DNA from: Ga0077536 sp035325705
GTDB lineage: Bacteria > Pseudomonadota > Gammaproteobacteria > Ga0077536
Direction: 5' to 3'
Assembly (NCBI GenBank): GCA_035325705.1
Contig: DAOKZI010000001.1
Coordinates: 124,001-188,000, forward strand
Length of the DNA: 64,000 bases
Part shown: in pieces, positions 46,137 to 54,904 of the stretch
Layout of the letters: every line of letters begins with the position of its first letter
Numbering within the stretch: the first letter of the stretch is position 1
Program-made: the position numbers and the translations under genes
Notes under the pieces: generated by a model
Database searches by the model: none
Told to the model about the DNA's origin: nothing
What the model saw: the letters and a program-made list of their open reading frames with translations, nothing else

Positions 46137-47258
46137 CTACGCCATTGCCGCGAGCGTGCGCCGGAAGCGCAGCAGAGCCAATCCCACCAACACCGTTCCG
46201 ATCGCAACGAGGGCGAGAAACTGCGGCCAGACGACGTCGAGACCGGCGCCGCGGAAGAGGATGGCCTGGGCCAGCGTCGTGTAGTGCGTGGTCGGGGCGA
46301 GCTGCATGATGCGCTGGATCGCGTCGGGCATCGCCTCGATCGGGGTGACGCCGCCCGAGAGCATGTGCAAGGGGATCAGGACGAGCAGGAGCAGCAGGCC
46401 GAACTGCGGCATCGAGCGTGCGATCGTCGCGAGGAAGAGCCCCATCGAGGTCGTCGCGAACAGATGCAGGGCCGTGCCGGCGAGGAACAAGGGCACCGAG
46501 CCGGCCATCGGCACGGCCAGCAGGCCGCGGATCACGACGCTCAGCGACAGGCTCGCGGCGAGAATCACGACCAGCGCCATCGACCAGACCTTGGCCGCCA
46601 TGATCTCGAGCGGCGTGACCGGCATGACGAGCAGATGCTCGATGGTGCCGCGCTCGCGTTCCCGGATCAGCGCCGCGCCGGTCAGCACGAAGGACAGCAT
46701 CGTCACGCTGTTGACGAGCTCCATGACGCCGCCGAACCAGGTCTTGTCGAGCTCCGGATTGAAGCGCATGCGAGGCACCAGATCGATCGCCGGCGCGTCG
46801 GGCTCGCGCCGGCCCGACAGGAAGGCCGTAATCTCACCGCCGACGATGGACTGCACATAGGCGCTGCCGGACAGCGCCTGGCTGACGCGCGTCGCGTCGA
46901 CGTTCAACTGCAGCGCGGGCGCACGGCCGGCGAGCAGATCGCGCTGGAACTCCGGCGGGATGTCGAGCGCGAAAGTGTCCAGCCCGGCATCCATGCGGGT
47001 ATCCATCTCCGCGGCCGTGATGCGCGCCGGCGGCAGGAAGTACGGCAGATAGAAAGCGTCCGCGATCCGCCGCGACAGCGGCGAGCGATCTTCGTCGACG
47101 ATCGCGATCGGCGCCTTGTGCAGCGGATCCGGCATCGCCGTCGCCGACGAGTAGATCGCGACCGTGAAGGCGTGGAGCATCAGCAGGATCATCACCGGAT
47201 CGCGCGCGAGGCTGTGCAGCTCCTTGATGCCGAGATGGACGACGGTCGCCGCGCGCAC
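46137..47258 (-). CDS. ABC-2 permease, YhhJ-like
   Basis: The 373-residue product has an N-terminal membrane segment and a large periplasmic loop. Four to five C-terminal membrane helices follow, with a typical ABC-2 motif RERERGTIEHLLVMPVTPLEIM near 220. It is the third gene of a run corresponding to E. coli yhiI-rbbA-yhhJ. The GTG start at 47258 is chosen because GGAGCG is six bases upstream; a TTG at 47264 overlaps the rbbA stop. It probably pairs with the RbbA-like protein for export. Confidence 0.87.
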   Translation of the reverse strand: MRAATVVHLGIKELHSLARDPVMILLMLHAFTVAIYSSATAMPDPLHKAPIAIVDEDRSPLSRRIADAFYLPYFLPPARITAAEMDTRMDAGLDTFALDIPPEFQRDLLAGRAPALQLNVDATRVSQALSGSAYVQSIVGGEITAFLSGRREPDAPAIDLVPRMRFNPELDKTWFGGVMELVNSVTMLSFVLTGAALIRERERGTIEHLLVMPVTPLEIMAAKVWSMALVVILAASLSLSVVIRGLLAVPMAGSVPLFLAGTALHLFATTSMGLFLATIARSMPQFGLLLLLVLIPLHMLSGGVTPIEAMPDAIQRIMQLAPTTHYTTLAQAILFRGAGLDVVWPQFLALVAIGTVLVGLALLRFRRTLAAMA

Positions 47259-47260
47259 GC

Positions 47261-50011
47261 TCAACGCTCCTGTTTTCGCAAAAGCACCACCGCCGTGGCG
47301 ACCAGCACGCAGGCCGCGAGGGCGAGCGGCGGATAGGCGTACGCCAGATCGTCGAAGCCGAGCCCCTTCGAGAACGTGCCGCGCACGACGAGCAGGAACC
47401 AGGTGGCCGGAAAGACCTGGCCGATCGCCGCGCCGATGCCTTCGAGCGAGCTGACGGGATCGAGCAGGCCGGAGAACTGCACGCAGGGCAGGACGCTCAG
47501 GATCGCGGTGCCGAACACCGCCGCGATCTGCGTGCGCACGAAGGACGACATCAGGAGCCCGAAAGCGGTCGCCGCCATCACGTACAGCAGCGATGCCAGC
47601 AACAAGGCGGCGAGACTGCCGCGCAGCGGCACGCCGAAGAGCGTCACGGCCAGCAGCACCATTAGCAAGGCGTTCGCCATGCCGACGGCCACGTAGGGGA
47701 GCTGCTTGCCGAGCAGGAACTCGGTGCGCGTGATCGGCGTGACGTAGAGATTGACGATGGAGCCGAGCTCCTTCTCGCGCACGACGGACAGCGCGGTCAG
47801 GATCGACGGGATCAGCATCAGCAGCAGCGGGATGATCGCCGGCACCATCGCCGGAATGCTTTCGACGTCCGGGTTGTAGCGGTAGCGCGTCTCGATGCGG
47901 AAAGCCTCCGCCGGCAACTCGCCGGTGCTGTCGCGGATCCGGGCGCGCAGCCACTGCGCGTGCAGGCCCAGCGTGTATGCCCGCAAGGTCTCCGCGCGCG
48001 TCGGCATCGCGCCGTCGATCCACGCCGCGATCTCGACCGGCACGCCGCGCGCGACGTCGCGCCCGAAGCCCGGCGGGATTTCGATCGCCAGACTCACTTC
48101 GCCGGCACGCATGCGGCGATCGAGCTCCGCATGATCGCGCAGCGGCGGCCGCTGCGCGAAGTAGCGCGAACCGGCCAGGTTCGCGACGTAGTCGCGGCTG
48201 AGCGCCGTGTCGTCGCGATCGAGCACCGCGAAGCGCAGCGCGTCGACGTCGAAGTTGAAGCCGTAGCCGAGGACCAGCATCAGGAGCGCCGTGCCGATCA
48301 CGGCGAGCGCCTGGCGCACGCGATCGCGCTTCAGCTCGAGCGCTTCACGCCACGCGTAGCAGAGCAGGCGGCGCGGATCGAACACCGCGCCGTCGCGCGA
48401 GGCCTCGCGGTTCGGCGGCACGGCGAGCGGCGCGGTAGAGGGCGCGGCGCCGTCGCCGATCGCTTCTTCGAGATGGGCGATGAACGCTTCCTCCAGCGAC
48501 GCGGCGCCCCGCGCGCGCACGATCGCCCCCGGCGTGTCGCTGGCCAGCACGCGGCCCGCGTGCATCAGCGAGATGCGGTCGCAGCGTTCGGCCTCGTTCA
48601 TGAAATGCGTGGACACGAAGATCGTGACGAAGTCGCGGCGCGAGAGATCGAGCATGATGCGCCAGAAGGCGTCGCGCGCCGCGGGATCCACGCCGGAAGT
48701 CGGTTCGTCGAGGATCAGCATCTCCGGCGCGTGGATCACCGCGACCGCCAGCGACAAGCGCTGGCGCTGGCCTAGCGGCAGCTCGTCCGGCAATTCGTCG
48801 AGCACCGCCGCGAGATCGAAGCGCGCGGCCGTCTGCGCGACGCGGGCCGGGATGTCGGCGGCCGGGATGGCGAAGATCTTCGCGTGCAGCACGAGGTTCT
48901 GGCGTACCGTCAGCTCGCGATACAGCGAGAAGGACTGCGACATGTAGCCGACGCGGCGGCGGGTCGCGAGATCGTCCGGCGCGACCGGACGGCCGAACAG
49001 CGCCGCCGTGCCTTCGCTCGCGGGCAACAGGCCGGTCAGCATCTTCATCGTCGAGGTCTTGCCGCAGCCGTTCGAGCCGAGGAAGCCGAAGATTTCTCCG
49101 CGCTCGATGCGGAAGCTGACGTCGTCGACCGCGGTGAAGTCGCCGAAGCGCAAGGTGAGACCGCGCGCCTCGATCGCCGGCGTGCCGTCGCCCTGCGCGG
49201 CGCGCGGCGGCGGCGCGCCGAGCTCGCCGTGCGGCTGCTGCGCGGCGGGCAGCAGCGCGACGTAGGCGGCTTCGAGCGAGTCCGTCGCGGTATCGTGGAG
49301 CAAGGCCTGCGGCGTGGCGCTGGCGAGGATGCGGCCCTCGTTCATCGCGATCAGGTGATCGAAGCGCGCGGCTTCTTCGAGGTAGGCGGTCGCGATCAGC
49401 ACGCTCATGCCGGGGCGGCCGGCGCGGATGCGTTCGACCAGCGCCCAGAAGTGACGGCGTGACAGCGGATCGACGCCGGTGGTCGGCTCGTCGAGCACCA
49501 GCATGTCCGGATCGTGGATCAGCGCGCAGCACAGGCCGAGCTTCTGCTTCATGCCGCCGGACAGCTTGCCCGCGGCGCGGCCGGCGAAAGCCGCGAGATC
49601 GGTGGCTTCCAGCAGCGCCGCGATGCGCGCCTCGCGCACGGCGCGCGGATCGCCGAACAGGCGCGCGAAGAACTCGATGTTCTCGCGCACCGACAGCGTC
49701 GGGTAGAGATTGCGGCCGAGGCCCTGCGGCATGTAGGCGATCCGGCGCAGCAGCGCCCGCCGGTGACGCGCGTCCGCGATGTCGCCGCCGAGCACCTCGA
49801 CGCGTCCGCGCTGAATCGCGCGGGCGCCGCTGAGGAGCGCGAGCAGGCTCGACTTGCCGACGCCGTCCGGGCCGATCACGCCGACCATGCAGCCGGCCGG
49901 GATCTCGAGACTCACGCGGTCGAGCGCGCGCGTCGGGCCGTAACGCAGGCTGACCGCCTCGAGACGCGCGGCGAGCGACGCGGCGGCGCCCGCGCCGGAC
50001 GCGTGACTCAT
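47261..50011 (-). CDS. RbbA-like fusion: two ABC ATPase domains plus ABC-2 permease
   Basis: The 916-residue protein contains an ATPase domain with Walker A GPDGVGKSS at 47-55, signature LSGGMKQKL and Walker B MLVLDEPTTGVD. A second ATPase domain follows with GSNGCGKTS near 314, the signature-like LPLGQRQRL and MLILDEPTSGVD. A C-terminal permease (from about 555) has a membrane anchor, a periplasmic loop and five helices. E. coli RbbA/YhiH has the same domain order and length and was described as ribosome-associated. In this operon export of a drug or other compound is more likely. The start overlaps the HlyD gene stop (ATGA). Confidence 0.9.
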   Translation of the reverse strand: MSHASGAGAAASLAARLEAVSLRYGPTRALDRVSLEIPAGCMVGVIGPDGVGKSSLLALLSGARAIQRGRVEVLGGDIADARHRRALLRRIAYMPQGLGRNLYPTLSVRENIEFFARLFGDPRAVREARIAALLEATDLAAFAGRAAGKLSGGMKQKLGLCCALIHDPDMLVLDEPTTGVDPLSRRHFWALVERIRAGRPGMSVLIATAYLEEAARFDHLIAMNEGRILASATPQALLHDTATDSLEAAYVALLPAAQQPHGELGAPPPRAAQGDGTPAIEARGLTLRFGDFTAVDDVSFRIERGEIFGFLGSNGCGKTSTMKMLTGLLPASEGTAALFGRPVAPDDLATRRRVGYMSQSFSLYRELTVRQNLVLHAKIFAIPAADIPARVAQTAARFDLAAVLDELPDELPLGQRQRLSLAVAVIHAPEMLILDEPTSGVDPAARDAFWRIMLDLSRRDFVTIFVSTHFMNEAERCDRISLMHAGRVLASDTPGAIVRARGAASLEEAFIAHLEEAIGDGAAPSTAPLAVPPNREASRDGAVFDPRRLLCYAWREALELKRDRVRQALAVIGTALLMLVLGYGFNFDVDALRFAVLDRDDTALSRDYVANLAGSRYFAQRPPLRDHAELDRRMRAGEVSLAIEIPPGFGRDVARGVPVEIAAWIDGAMPTRAETLRAYTLGLHAQWLRARIRDSTGELPAEAFRIETRYRYNPDVESIPAMVPAIIPLLLMLIPSILTALSVVREKELGSIVNLYVTPITRTEFLLGKQLPYVAVGMANALLMVLLAVTLFGVPLRGSLAALLLASLLYVMAATAFGLLMSSFVRTQIAAVFGTAILSVLPCVQFSGLLDPVSSLEGIGAAIGQVFPATWFLLVVRGTFSKGLGFDDLAYAYPPLALAACVLVATAVVLLRKQER

Positions 50012-51081
50012 GGCGGCAGGCGCAGTGCCAGATCGGGCGGCCAGGCGACGTCGGCGTCGAGGCGCACGTAGGCCATGCCGGGCAAGCCGGTCTTGACCTT
50101 GCGGATGTGCTGGCGCAGGAGCTCCGGGGGGATCTGCGCTTTCACGCGGAACATCAGCTTCTCGCGCTCGTTCGCCGTCTCGACGGTCTTCGGCGTGAAT
50201 TGCGCTTCGCTGGCCACGAAGGAGACGGTCGCCGGGATCACGTATTCGGGCGCGGCGTCGAGCACGAGCCGGACGTCGTCGCCGATCGCGAGGCGCCCGG
50301 CCGCGGCCGTCGGCAGGAAGAAGGTCATGTAGACGTCGCTGAGATCGATCAGGTTCAGGACCTTGCCACCGGCCGGCACGACCTCGCCGGGCTCGGCGAT
50401 GCGAAACTGCACGCGGCCGTCGGCCGGTGCCTTGAGCACCATGTCGTCGAGATCCTCGAGCACGCGCTCCAAGGCGGCGCGCGCCGCGGCGGCCGAGGCC
50501 TGCGCGCCGCGCACCTGCGACTCCGCGTTGACGACGCCGGCATCGCTCGCCGCGAGCTGCGCGCGCGCCGCGTCGAGCGCCGCGCGCGCGGTCTCGGCGC
50601 GCGTGCGATCGTCGTCGACGGCCTGCGCGGAAATGAACTTCTTCTGCTGCAGCCCGAGCGAGCGTGCGAGCTGGGCTTCGGCGAGACGCAGCTCGGCTTC
50701 GCGCTGCGCGACGGCCGCCTGCGCGGCGAGCCGCTCGCTGCGGCGCTGGACGAGCAGGCTCTGCGCCGTCTCCACCGCGCTGCCGGCCTGCTCGATCTGC
50801 GCTTCGGCCTGGCGCTTCGCGGCGTCGAGCTGATCCGGATCCAGCGTCGCGACCGGCTGACCCGCCTCGACGAAGTTGCCCTCGCGTACCAGCACTTCGC
50901 GCACGCGGCCGGGCGTGCGGGCCGCGACGTCGATCTCGACCGCTTCGATGCGGCCGTTGCCGCTGGCGATGCCCGCCGCGTCCTGCTGCTGCGCTTGGCG
51001 CTGCCATGCGAACACCGCGGCGCCGGCACCCACGAGCAAAGCGATGAACCACCCGATCCATCTGCGGGACGAGGGCGTCAA
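50008..51081 (-). CDS. HlyD-family membrane fusion protein (YhiI-like)
   Basis: The 357-residue periplasmic adaptor has a membrane anchor at 9-25, a biotinyl-lipoyl-like half (RIEAVEIDVAARTPGRVREVLVREGNFVEAGQPVA) and a long Ala/Gln/Glu-rich coiled-coil hairpin (about 85-205). The second lipoyl half APADGRVQFRIAEPGEVV is followed by a beta-barrel region. It links the ABC pump to an outer membrane channel. The start is TTG 51081 with the excellent ribosome site GGAGGAAAA. It is the first gene of the operon with the RbbA-like and YhhJ-like genes. Confidence 0.9.
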   Translation of the reverse strand: MTPSSRRWIGWFIALLVGAGAAVFAWQRQAQQQDAAGIASGNGRIEAVEIDVAARTPGRVREVLVREGNFVEAGQPVATLDPDQLDAAKRQAEAQIEQAGSAVETAQSLLVQRRSERLAAQAAVAQREAELRLAEAQLARSLGLQQKKFISAQAVDDDRTRAETARAALDAARAQLAASDAGVVNAESQVRGAQASAAAARAALERVLEDLDDMVLKAPADGRVQFRIAEPGEVVPAGGKVLNLIDLSDVYMTFFLPTAAAGRLAIGDDVRLVLDAAPEYVIPATVSFVASEAQFTPKTVETANEREKLMFRVKAQIPPELLRQHIRKVKTGLPGMAYVRLDADVAWPPDLALRLPP

Positions 51082-51225
51082 TTTTCCTCCGGACTAAGAA
51101 TCGGCTCGTGATCGGCCCTGCGCTCACGATAAGAGCAGGCGCGGTGGCGTCAATTGCGACGCATCAATTATCGCTCGGCCGGCGGGAAAGGGGCGTTTCG
51201 AGCGCTTGCGGTAGGCCGACGTCTT

Positions 51226-51320
51226 CGTAGCCCGGGTGAAGCGCGCAGCGCGCAACCCGGGATCGGGCGTTTACGAGGCGTATGAGGATCCCGGGTTTCG
51301 CTACGCTGCACCCGGCTACG
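51226..51320. repeat. type B REP pair
   Basis: Direct unit GTAGCCCGGGTGAAGCGCGC at 51226 and inverted unit ending in CACCCGGCTACG at 51320 enclose a short spacer. It occupies part of the 317-base gap between the HlyD operon and the CTERM gene; the rest shows nothing. Confidence 0.8.
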
Positions 51321-51398
51321 AAAGGCATGAGACCGCGCCGCAATGCGCCGAGCAGCGACGGGAGGCCCGAGCAAGCGCCTCCCGTCGGCCGCGGTCCG

Positions 51399-52094
51399 CT
51401 ACACGACGGTGAGTCGCGCTCTGCGGCGGGCACGCCAGACGACGGCGCAGGTGGCCGTCAGCATCAGGGGCAGCGTCGCGGGCAGCGGCACCGGTGTGGG
51501 CGCCAGCGTCAGGGTGAAGGCAACGTCGTGCCCCTCCCGCAGCAGCTCCACCGGGTTCTGCTCGTCGATGCCGATCCCGAACAGATCTTCGAGATACACC
51601 TTGATGGTGGTCGCATCGACGATTTCGACGTAGCTGAACCAGTCGGGATCGGCATCGAGATCGCTCTTCGGATTGAGATCGCTTTTCGAGCCGGTGAAGG
51701 TCTGAACGGTAATGGCGCCGGGCGTTCCCAGACGCAGGGACCCTACGCTCGTGAGCCGGAAGATCAGCTCCGAGTTGGCCGCAAAATGGCCGAGACCGAC
51801 GGAGTCGCCGAGCGCCGCCACCGGGTTGCCGAGCACCTCGGGACTGGCATCGGGATCGCCGATGGCCGTCAGCGCAAGCAGCGGCGTACCGACGTCGCCC
51901 GCCACATCGGCAAGCTCGAGGATATGGTCGTAGCCGCCGCTGCTGAAGTCGAGGGTCAAGGTAACGAAGCCGGGTTGGCTGAAGCTGATCGGGCCATTGA
52001 GCACACCGGCGGCCTGTGCCGACCCGGTAGCTGCGAGCATGAAACCGGCGGCCAGCGCCGTGCGGCGCGCCGCTGCGATGAGCGATGTCGTCAT
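51399..52094 (-). CDS. exported protein with VPLPA-CTERM-like sorting signal
   Basis: The 231-residue product has a signal peptide (MTTSLIAAARRTALAAGFML, cleaved after SAQA) and a beta-type body. The sorting signal is PTPVPLPATLPLMLTATCAV followed by the basic end WRARRRARLTVV. The VPLPA motif, hydrophobic helix and arginine cluster are the classical CTERM form. The body has several Asp-rich calcium-loop-like stretches (SDLDADPDWF). Surface attachment through an exosortase is inferred; no exosortase is in the window. Confidence 0.85.
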   Translation of the reverse strand: MTTSLIAAARRTALAAGFMLAATGSAQAAGVLNGPISFSQPGFVTLTLDFSSGGYDHILELADVAGDVGTPLLALTAIGDPDASPEVLGNPVAALGDSVGLGHFAANSELIFRLTSVGSLRLGTPGAITVQTFTGSKSDLNPKSDLDADPDWFSYVEIVDATTIKVYLEDLFGIGIDEQNPVELLREGHDVAFTLTLAPTPVPLPATLPLMLTATCAVVWRARRRARLTVV

Positions 52095-52369
52095 CTTGTT
52101 CTTCTCCGCATTGCGAATGCTGCCTGATGCCGAAATACGCGGCTCTATGACTGTAGGTCAAGCGCCACCGGTCACGCCATTGCCTCAAATGCAAAAAATC
52201 GATGCGAGCGCGGCGCATTACCGGTTTTTACCGGTCTCTACCCCCCGTGCCGCGAGCGTGCGCGGAAGGGCCGCGTCCATCCGCGGCTCCACTGCGCCCA
52301 GCAGGCAGGCCGCCGGCGGCCGCGCCATCGTCCCAAACGATCAAAGAAACCTACGGGCTCTCCGCATCG
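52095..52369. other. 275-base region upstream of the CTERM gene
   Basis: It contains no gene or REP unit. An inverted repeat TTACCGGTTTTTACCGGT is visible near 52218-52235 as a direct repetition of TACCGGT; its role is unknown. Confidence 0.4.
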
Positions 52370-52804
52370 TCATGCCCGCGCAGGCGGGCTCAACAGTTTC
52401 CAGGTGCTGGTGGCAAACGCCACCAGATCGCCTTCCTCGTCGGTGAGGGTCGATCGCAGGTAAGAAATGCTTTTCCCACGCTTGATGAACTCAGCACAGC
52501 AGCGCAATACACCCTGGCGCGCGGGCTTCACGTACTGCGTCTTCATCTCCAGTGTGGTGCCCGGCCCGTCCACGCGCTTCAGCAGGTGACCCATGGAGAC
52601 GTCCATGACGGTGGCGATGATGCCGCCATGCAGTGAGCCCTGCGGATTGAACATGAAGTCATGAACCTCGAATTCGACGACGCAGCGATCTTCGACGTAG
52701 GAAAACGTGAGGCCGAGCAGGCGCGACAGGAAGAAGCGCTCGAATTCGGGTCGCTGACTCGCCAGCGCCGCTTCGAAGGCGGCGCGCGCACGATGCTCGT
52801 TCAT
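52370..52804 (-). CDS. PaaI-family hotdog thioesterase
   Basis: The 144-residue single hotdog-fold protein has the motif GSLHGGIIATVMD (H59, G60, G61, with D68), typical of PaaI/YbgC-like acyl-CoA thioesterases. The substrate is unknown. It is on the same strand as the haloacid-dehalogenase-like gene upstream, with a 111-base gap. Confidence 0.87.
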   Translation of the reverse strand: MNEHRARAAFEAALASQRPEFERFFLSRLLGLTFSYVEDRCVVEFEVHDFMFNPQGSLHGGIIATVMDVSMGHLLKRVDGPGTTLEMKTQYVKPARQGVLRCCAEFIKRGKSISYLRSTLTDEEGDLVAFATSTWKLLSPPARA

Positions 52805-52915
52805 GCTCGATCCTCGGTGATCGCGAGGCCGGCCTCGTCGCTCGGCGCCGCGCAGCGCACGCTCGCTATCGCGGGACTCGCTCGATGAAGGTGAGTGGCT
52901 TCGAGCAGCTTCACA

Positions 52916-53620
52916 TCACACCATCAAGTCCGCCAGCGACTTCATGTCGTCGACCCGGATGTCCGGCTGGTGCGGAGTGCGACCGAAGGGGCGCCTGCGC
53001 CGGTCGATGAACGCGCTATGCATGCCGGCCGCTTTCGCGCCTATGCAATCGAAGGCGTGATCGGCGACGAACAGCACCTCGTCCATGCGCACGCCTATGA
53101 TTTCGGCGGCCTTGGTGTAGGTGGCGACGTGCGGTTTGAAGGAGTTGGCCTGCGCCACGGAGATCAGCTCGTCGAAGGGAATCCGGTGATACTGCTTGGC
53201 CGTCTCGAGCATGTCGGGATCGCCGTTGGAGAGCACGGCGATCTTGTACCTGGTCTGCAAGCGGGCGAGCGCCGCCGGGACGTCTGGGAAAGGCTGCAGC
53301 CTCTCGATGCAGCTCACCAGGTAGCGCACTTCGTCGTCGGTGTACGAGATGCCGGCGCGATCCAGCGTATAGGCAAGCGCACGAAACCCGATCTCCCGGT
53401 AGGGCGTGTGGGCCCGATGCAGGAGCGCATCGATCATCGAGTTCTCGAAGTGCGTACGGCGCCACCACGTGACGAAGGAGCTCGGGTTACCCGCCCATCC
53501 CTTGCCTTCGAGATAGGGAGCCGCCACTTCGGTCAGCCCTTTCTGCATGTCGACCACGGTCCCGTACTGGTCGAACATCAGGACCTTGATCGCGCTCTTC
53601 AATTGATCGGCGGTGGCCAT
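52916..53620 (-). CDS. HAD-family hydrolase, haloacid dehalogenase type II-like
   Basis: The 234-residue product opens MATADQLKSAIKVLMFDQYG with nucleophile D17 in FDQYGTVVD, contains the second motif AVLSNGDPDML near 130, and the third motif KPHVATYTKAAEIIG with FVADHAFDCIGAKAAGM. This layout is that of the 2-haloacid dehalogenase group. The tail (RRRRPFGRTPHQPDIRVDDM) is charged. The ATG at 53620 is chosen for the GGGAG ribosome site. Actual dehalogenase activity is unproven. Confidence 0.85.
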   Translation of the reverse strand: MATADQLKSAIKVLMFDQYGTVVDMQKGLTEVAAPYLEGKGWAGNPSSFVTWWRRTHFENSMIDALLHRAHTPYREIGFRALAYTLDRAGISYTDDEVRYLVSCIERLQPFPDVPAALARLQTRYKIAVLSNGDPDMLETAKQYHRIPFDELISVAQANSFKPHVATYTKAAEIIGVRMDEVLFVADHAFDCIGAKAAGMHSAFIDRRRRPFGRTPHQPDIRVDDMKSLADLMV

Positions 53621-53863
53621 CGTAATCTCCCGTCGGTGGGGCGAGCATTCGCGCCGATGTGTCTTTAGATGCGGTCGATCTCGACGGCTCTCATACGAGC
53701 ACCTGCGCGTTGCGCCGAGTCCGCCCGGCATCCGGTTCGTGGACGACATGCTCGCCGACAGGGGCCTGCGGCGCAACGCCGTGCTCTCAACGTGCCGGCC
53801 GTACGTTCGCCGGTGCAGGGACGATCGTGCATCGGCCGCCCTAAGCCTCGATATGCGATTTCC

Positions 53864-53972
53864 CGTAGCCCGGCTGAGCGCAGCGAATCCGGGATAGAAG
53901 CTTTCGCAGCACGGCGGCGCATGCGGCGATGGCAACGCCGATCCCGGATTCGCTGCGCTCATCCGGGCTACG
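53864..53972. repeat. type A REP pair
   Basis: GTAGCCCGGCTGAGCGCAGC at 53864 and its inverted partner ending in GGGCTAC at 53972 enclose a spacer of about 46 bases. It lies in the 510-base gap before the SnoaL-like gene; the rest of that gap carries no recognised feature. Confidence 0.8.
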
Positions 53973-54130
53973 AAGAGCACAAAGGCTGCTGTGCCAGGAT
54001 CGAAAGGACCGGTCTATACTGCCGCTACGCGAACCGCTCGGCCTGCGTCATCGTTTCAACGATAGCCGAGCCGCCCGCCGGCGCAGCGGATCCGCCTACC
54101 CGACCACCGGAGCCTGAGAAGGGGGAAAGC

Positions 54131-54532
54131 ATGAGTATCGAAGACAACAAGCAGATCGTGCGAGATGCGTATGCCGCCATCAGCCGCGGCGACGTGGAAG
54201 GCTTCATGAACCGCCTCGCCGACGACGTCGAATGGTACTTCATCGGGACGCATCGCTTCGCCGGTACGCTCAAAGGCAAGGACGCCATCATGACGCAGTT
54301 GTTCGTGCCGCTGGGCGACGCCCTGACCGCGACGATCGCACTCGACATCAAGCAGCTCATAGGCGAAGGCGACAAAATCGTCGCCGAGATGCAGGGCAGG
54401 TCGCAGAGCAAGGACGGCAAGGACTACAACAACACCTACTGCATCATCCTGACGGTGCGCGACGGCAAGATTCGAGAGATGCGCGAATATCTCGACACCG
54501 AGCTCGTCACCCAGGTGTTTGGCCGCGGCTGA
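54131..54532 (+). CDS. SnoaL/NTF2-like protein
   Basis: The 133-residue product has the SnoaL-like pattern: NKQIVRDAYAAISRGDVEGFMNRLADDVEWYF near the start, then a long beta sheet ending DGKIREMREYLDTELV. The fold forms a small hydrophobic pocket used by ketosteroid isomerases and related enzymes. The reaction is not known. A GGGGGAAAG site precedes the ATG. Confidence 0.85.
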   Translation: MSIEDNKQIVRDAYAAISRGDVEGFMNRLADDVEWYFIGTHRFAGTLKGKDAIMTQLFVPLGDALTATIALDIKQLIGEGDKIVAEMQGRSQSKDGKDYNNTYCIILTVRDGKIREMREYLDTELVTQVFGRG

Positions 54533-54602
54533 CCCGCAGCGTCTGCAGGGATATCGACTTTTCGGCGCAAACCCCGCATCGAACGCGGGGACGCCCCGCT
54601 TT

Positions 54603-54890
54603 CGTAGCCCGGGTGCAGCGTAGCGGAACCCGGGATCGGGCATGCCCGATACGCAAGCGCTTTCGGCCCTGCGCGGCGCGCACCGCGCCGGCTCTTCTCG
54701 AATGCATGAGATAACGGCGGGCGCAGATCCCGGATTCCGCGCCGCTGCGCGGCACTCCTTCCGGGCTACAAGACAACGATCTTCGTAGCCCGGAGGGAGA
54801 ATCGTAGGTCGGGCTGACGACGGAAGCCCAACGTGCTGCGCGACGACGGAGATGTTGGGCTTCCTTCGTCAGCCCAACCTACTTGGGATC
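54603..54890. repeat. composite repeat locus: complete L1 element, type C units, GTAGGTTGGGC pair
   Basis: In this 372-base gap the best-preserved L1 element lies at 54603-54727 (type B unit, GGGCATGCCCGAT, hairpin CGGCGCG/CGCGCCG). A reversed type C unit follows (54728-54769), then a short direct one (54785) and the GGGCTGACG pair (54802-54882). The L2 linker is missing here. Confidence 0.85.
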
Positions 54891-54904
54891 GGGCCAGCGA
54901 CGTT

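Noticed and set aside
52916..53980. Extended N-terminus for the HAD-family gene
   Set aside because: The extra 120 codons run through the type A REP pair and are not family-like; the GGGAG site marks ATG 53620.
54603..54745. Short peptides read from the REP loci (for example MPDPGFRYAAPGLR)
   Set aside because: The same peptide appears wherever the repeat occurs because it is the translated repeat, with no ribosome sites.
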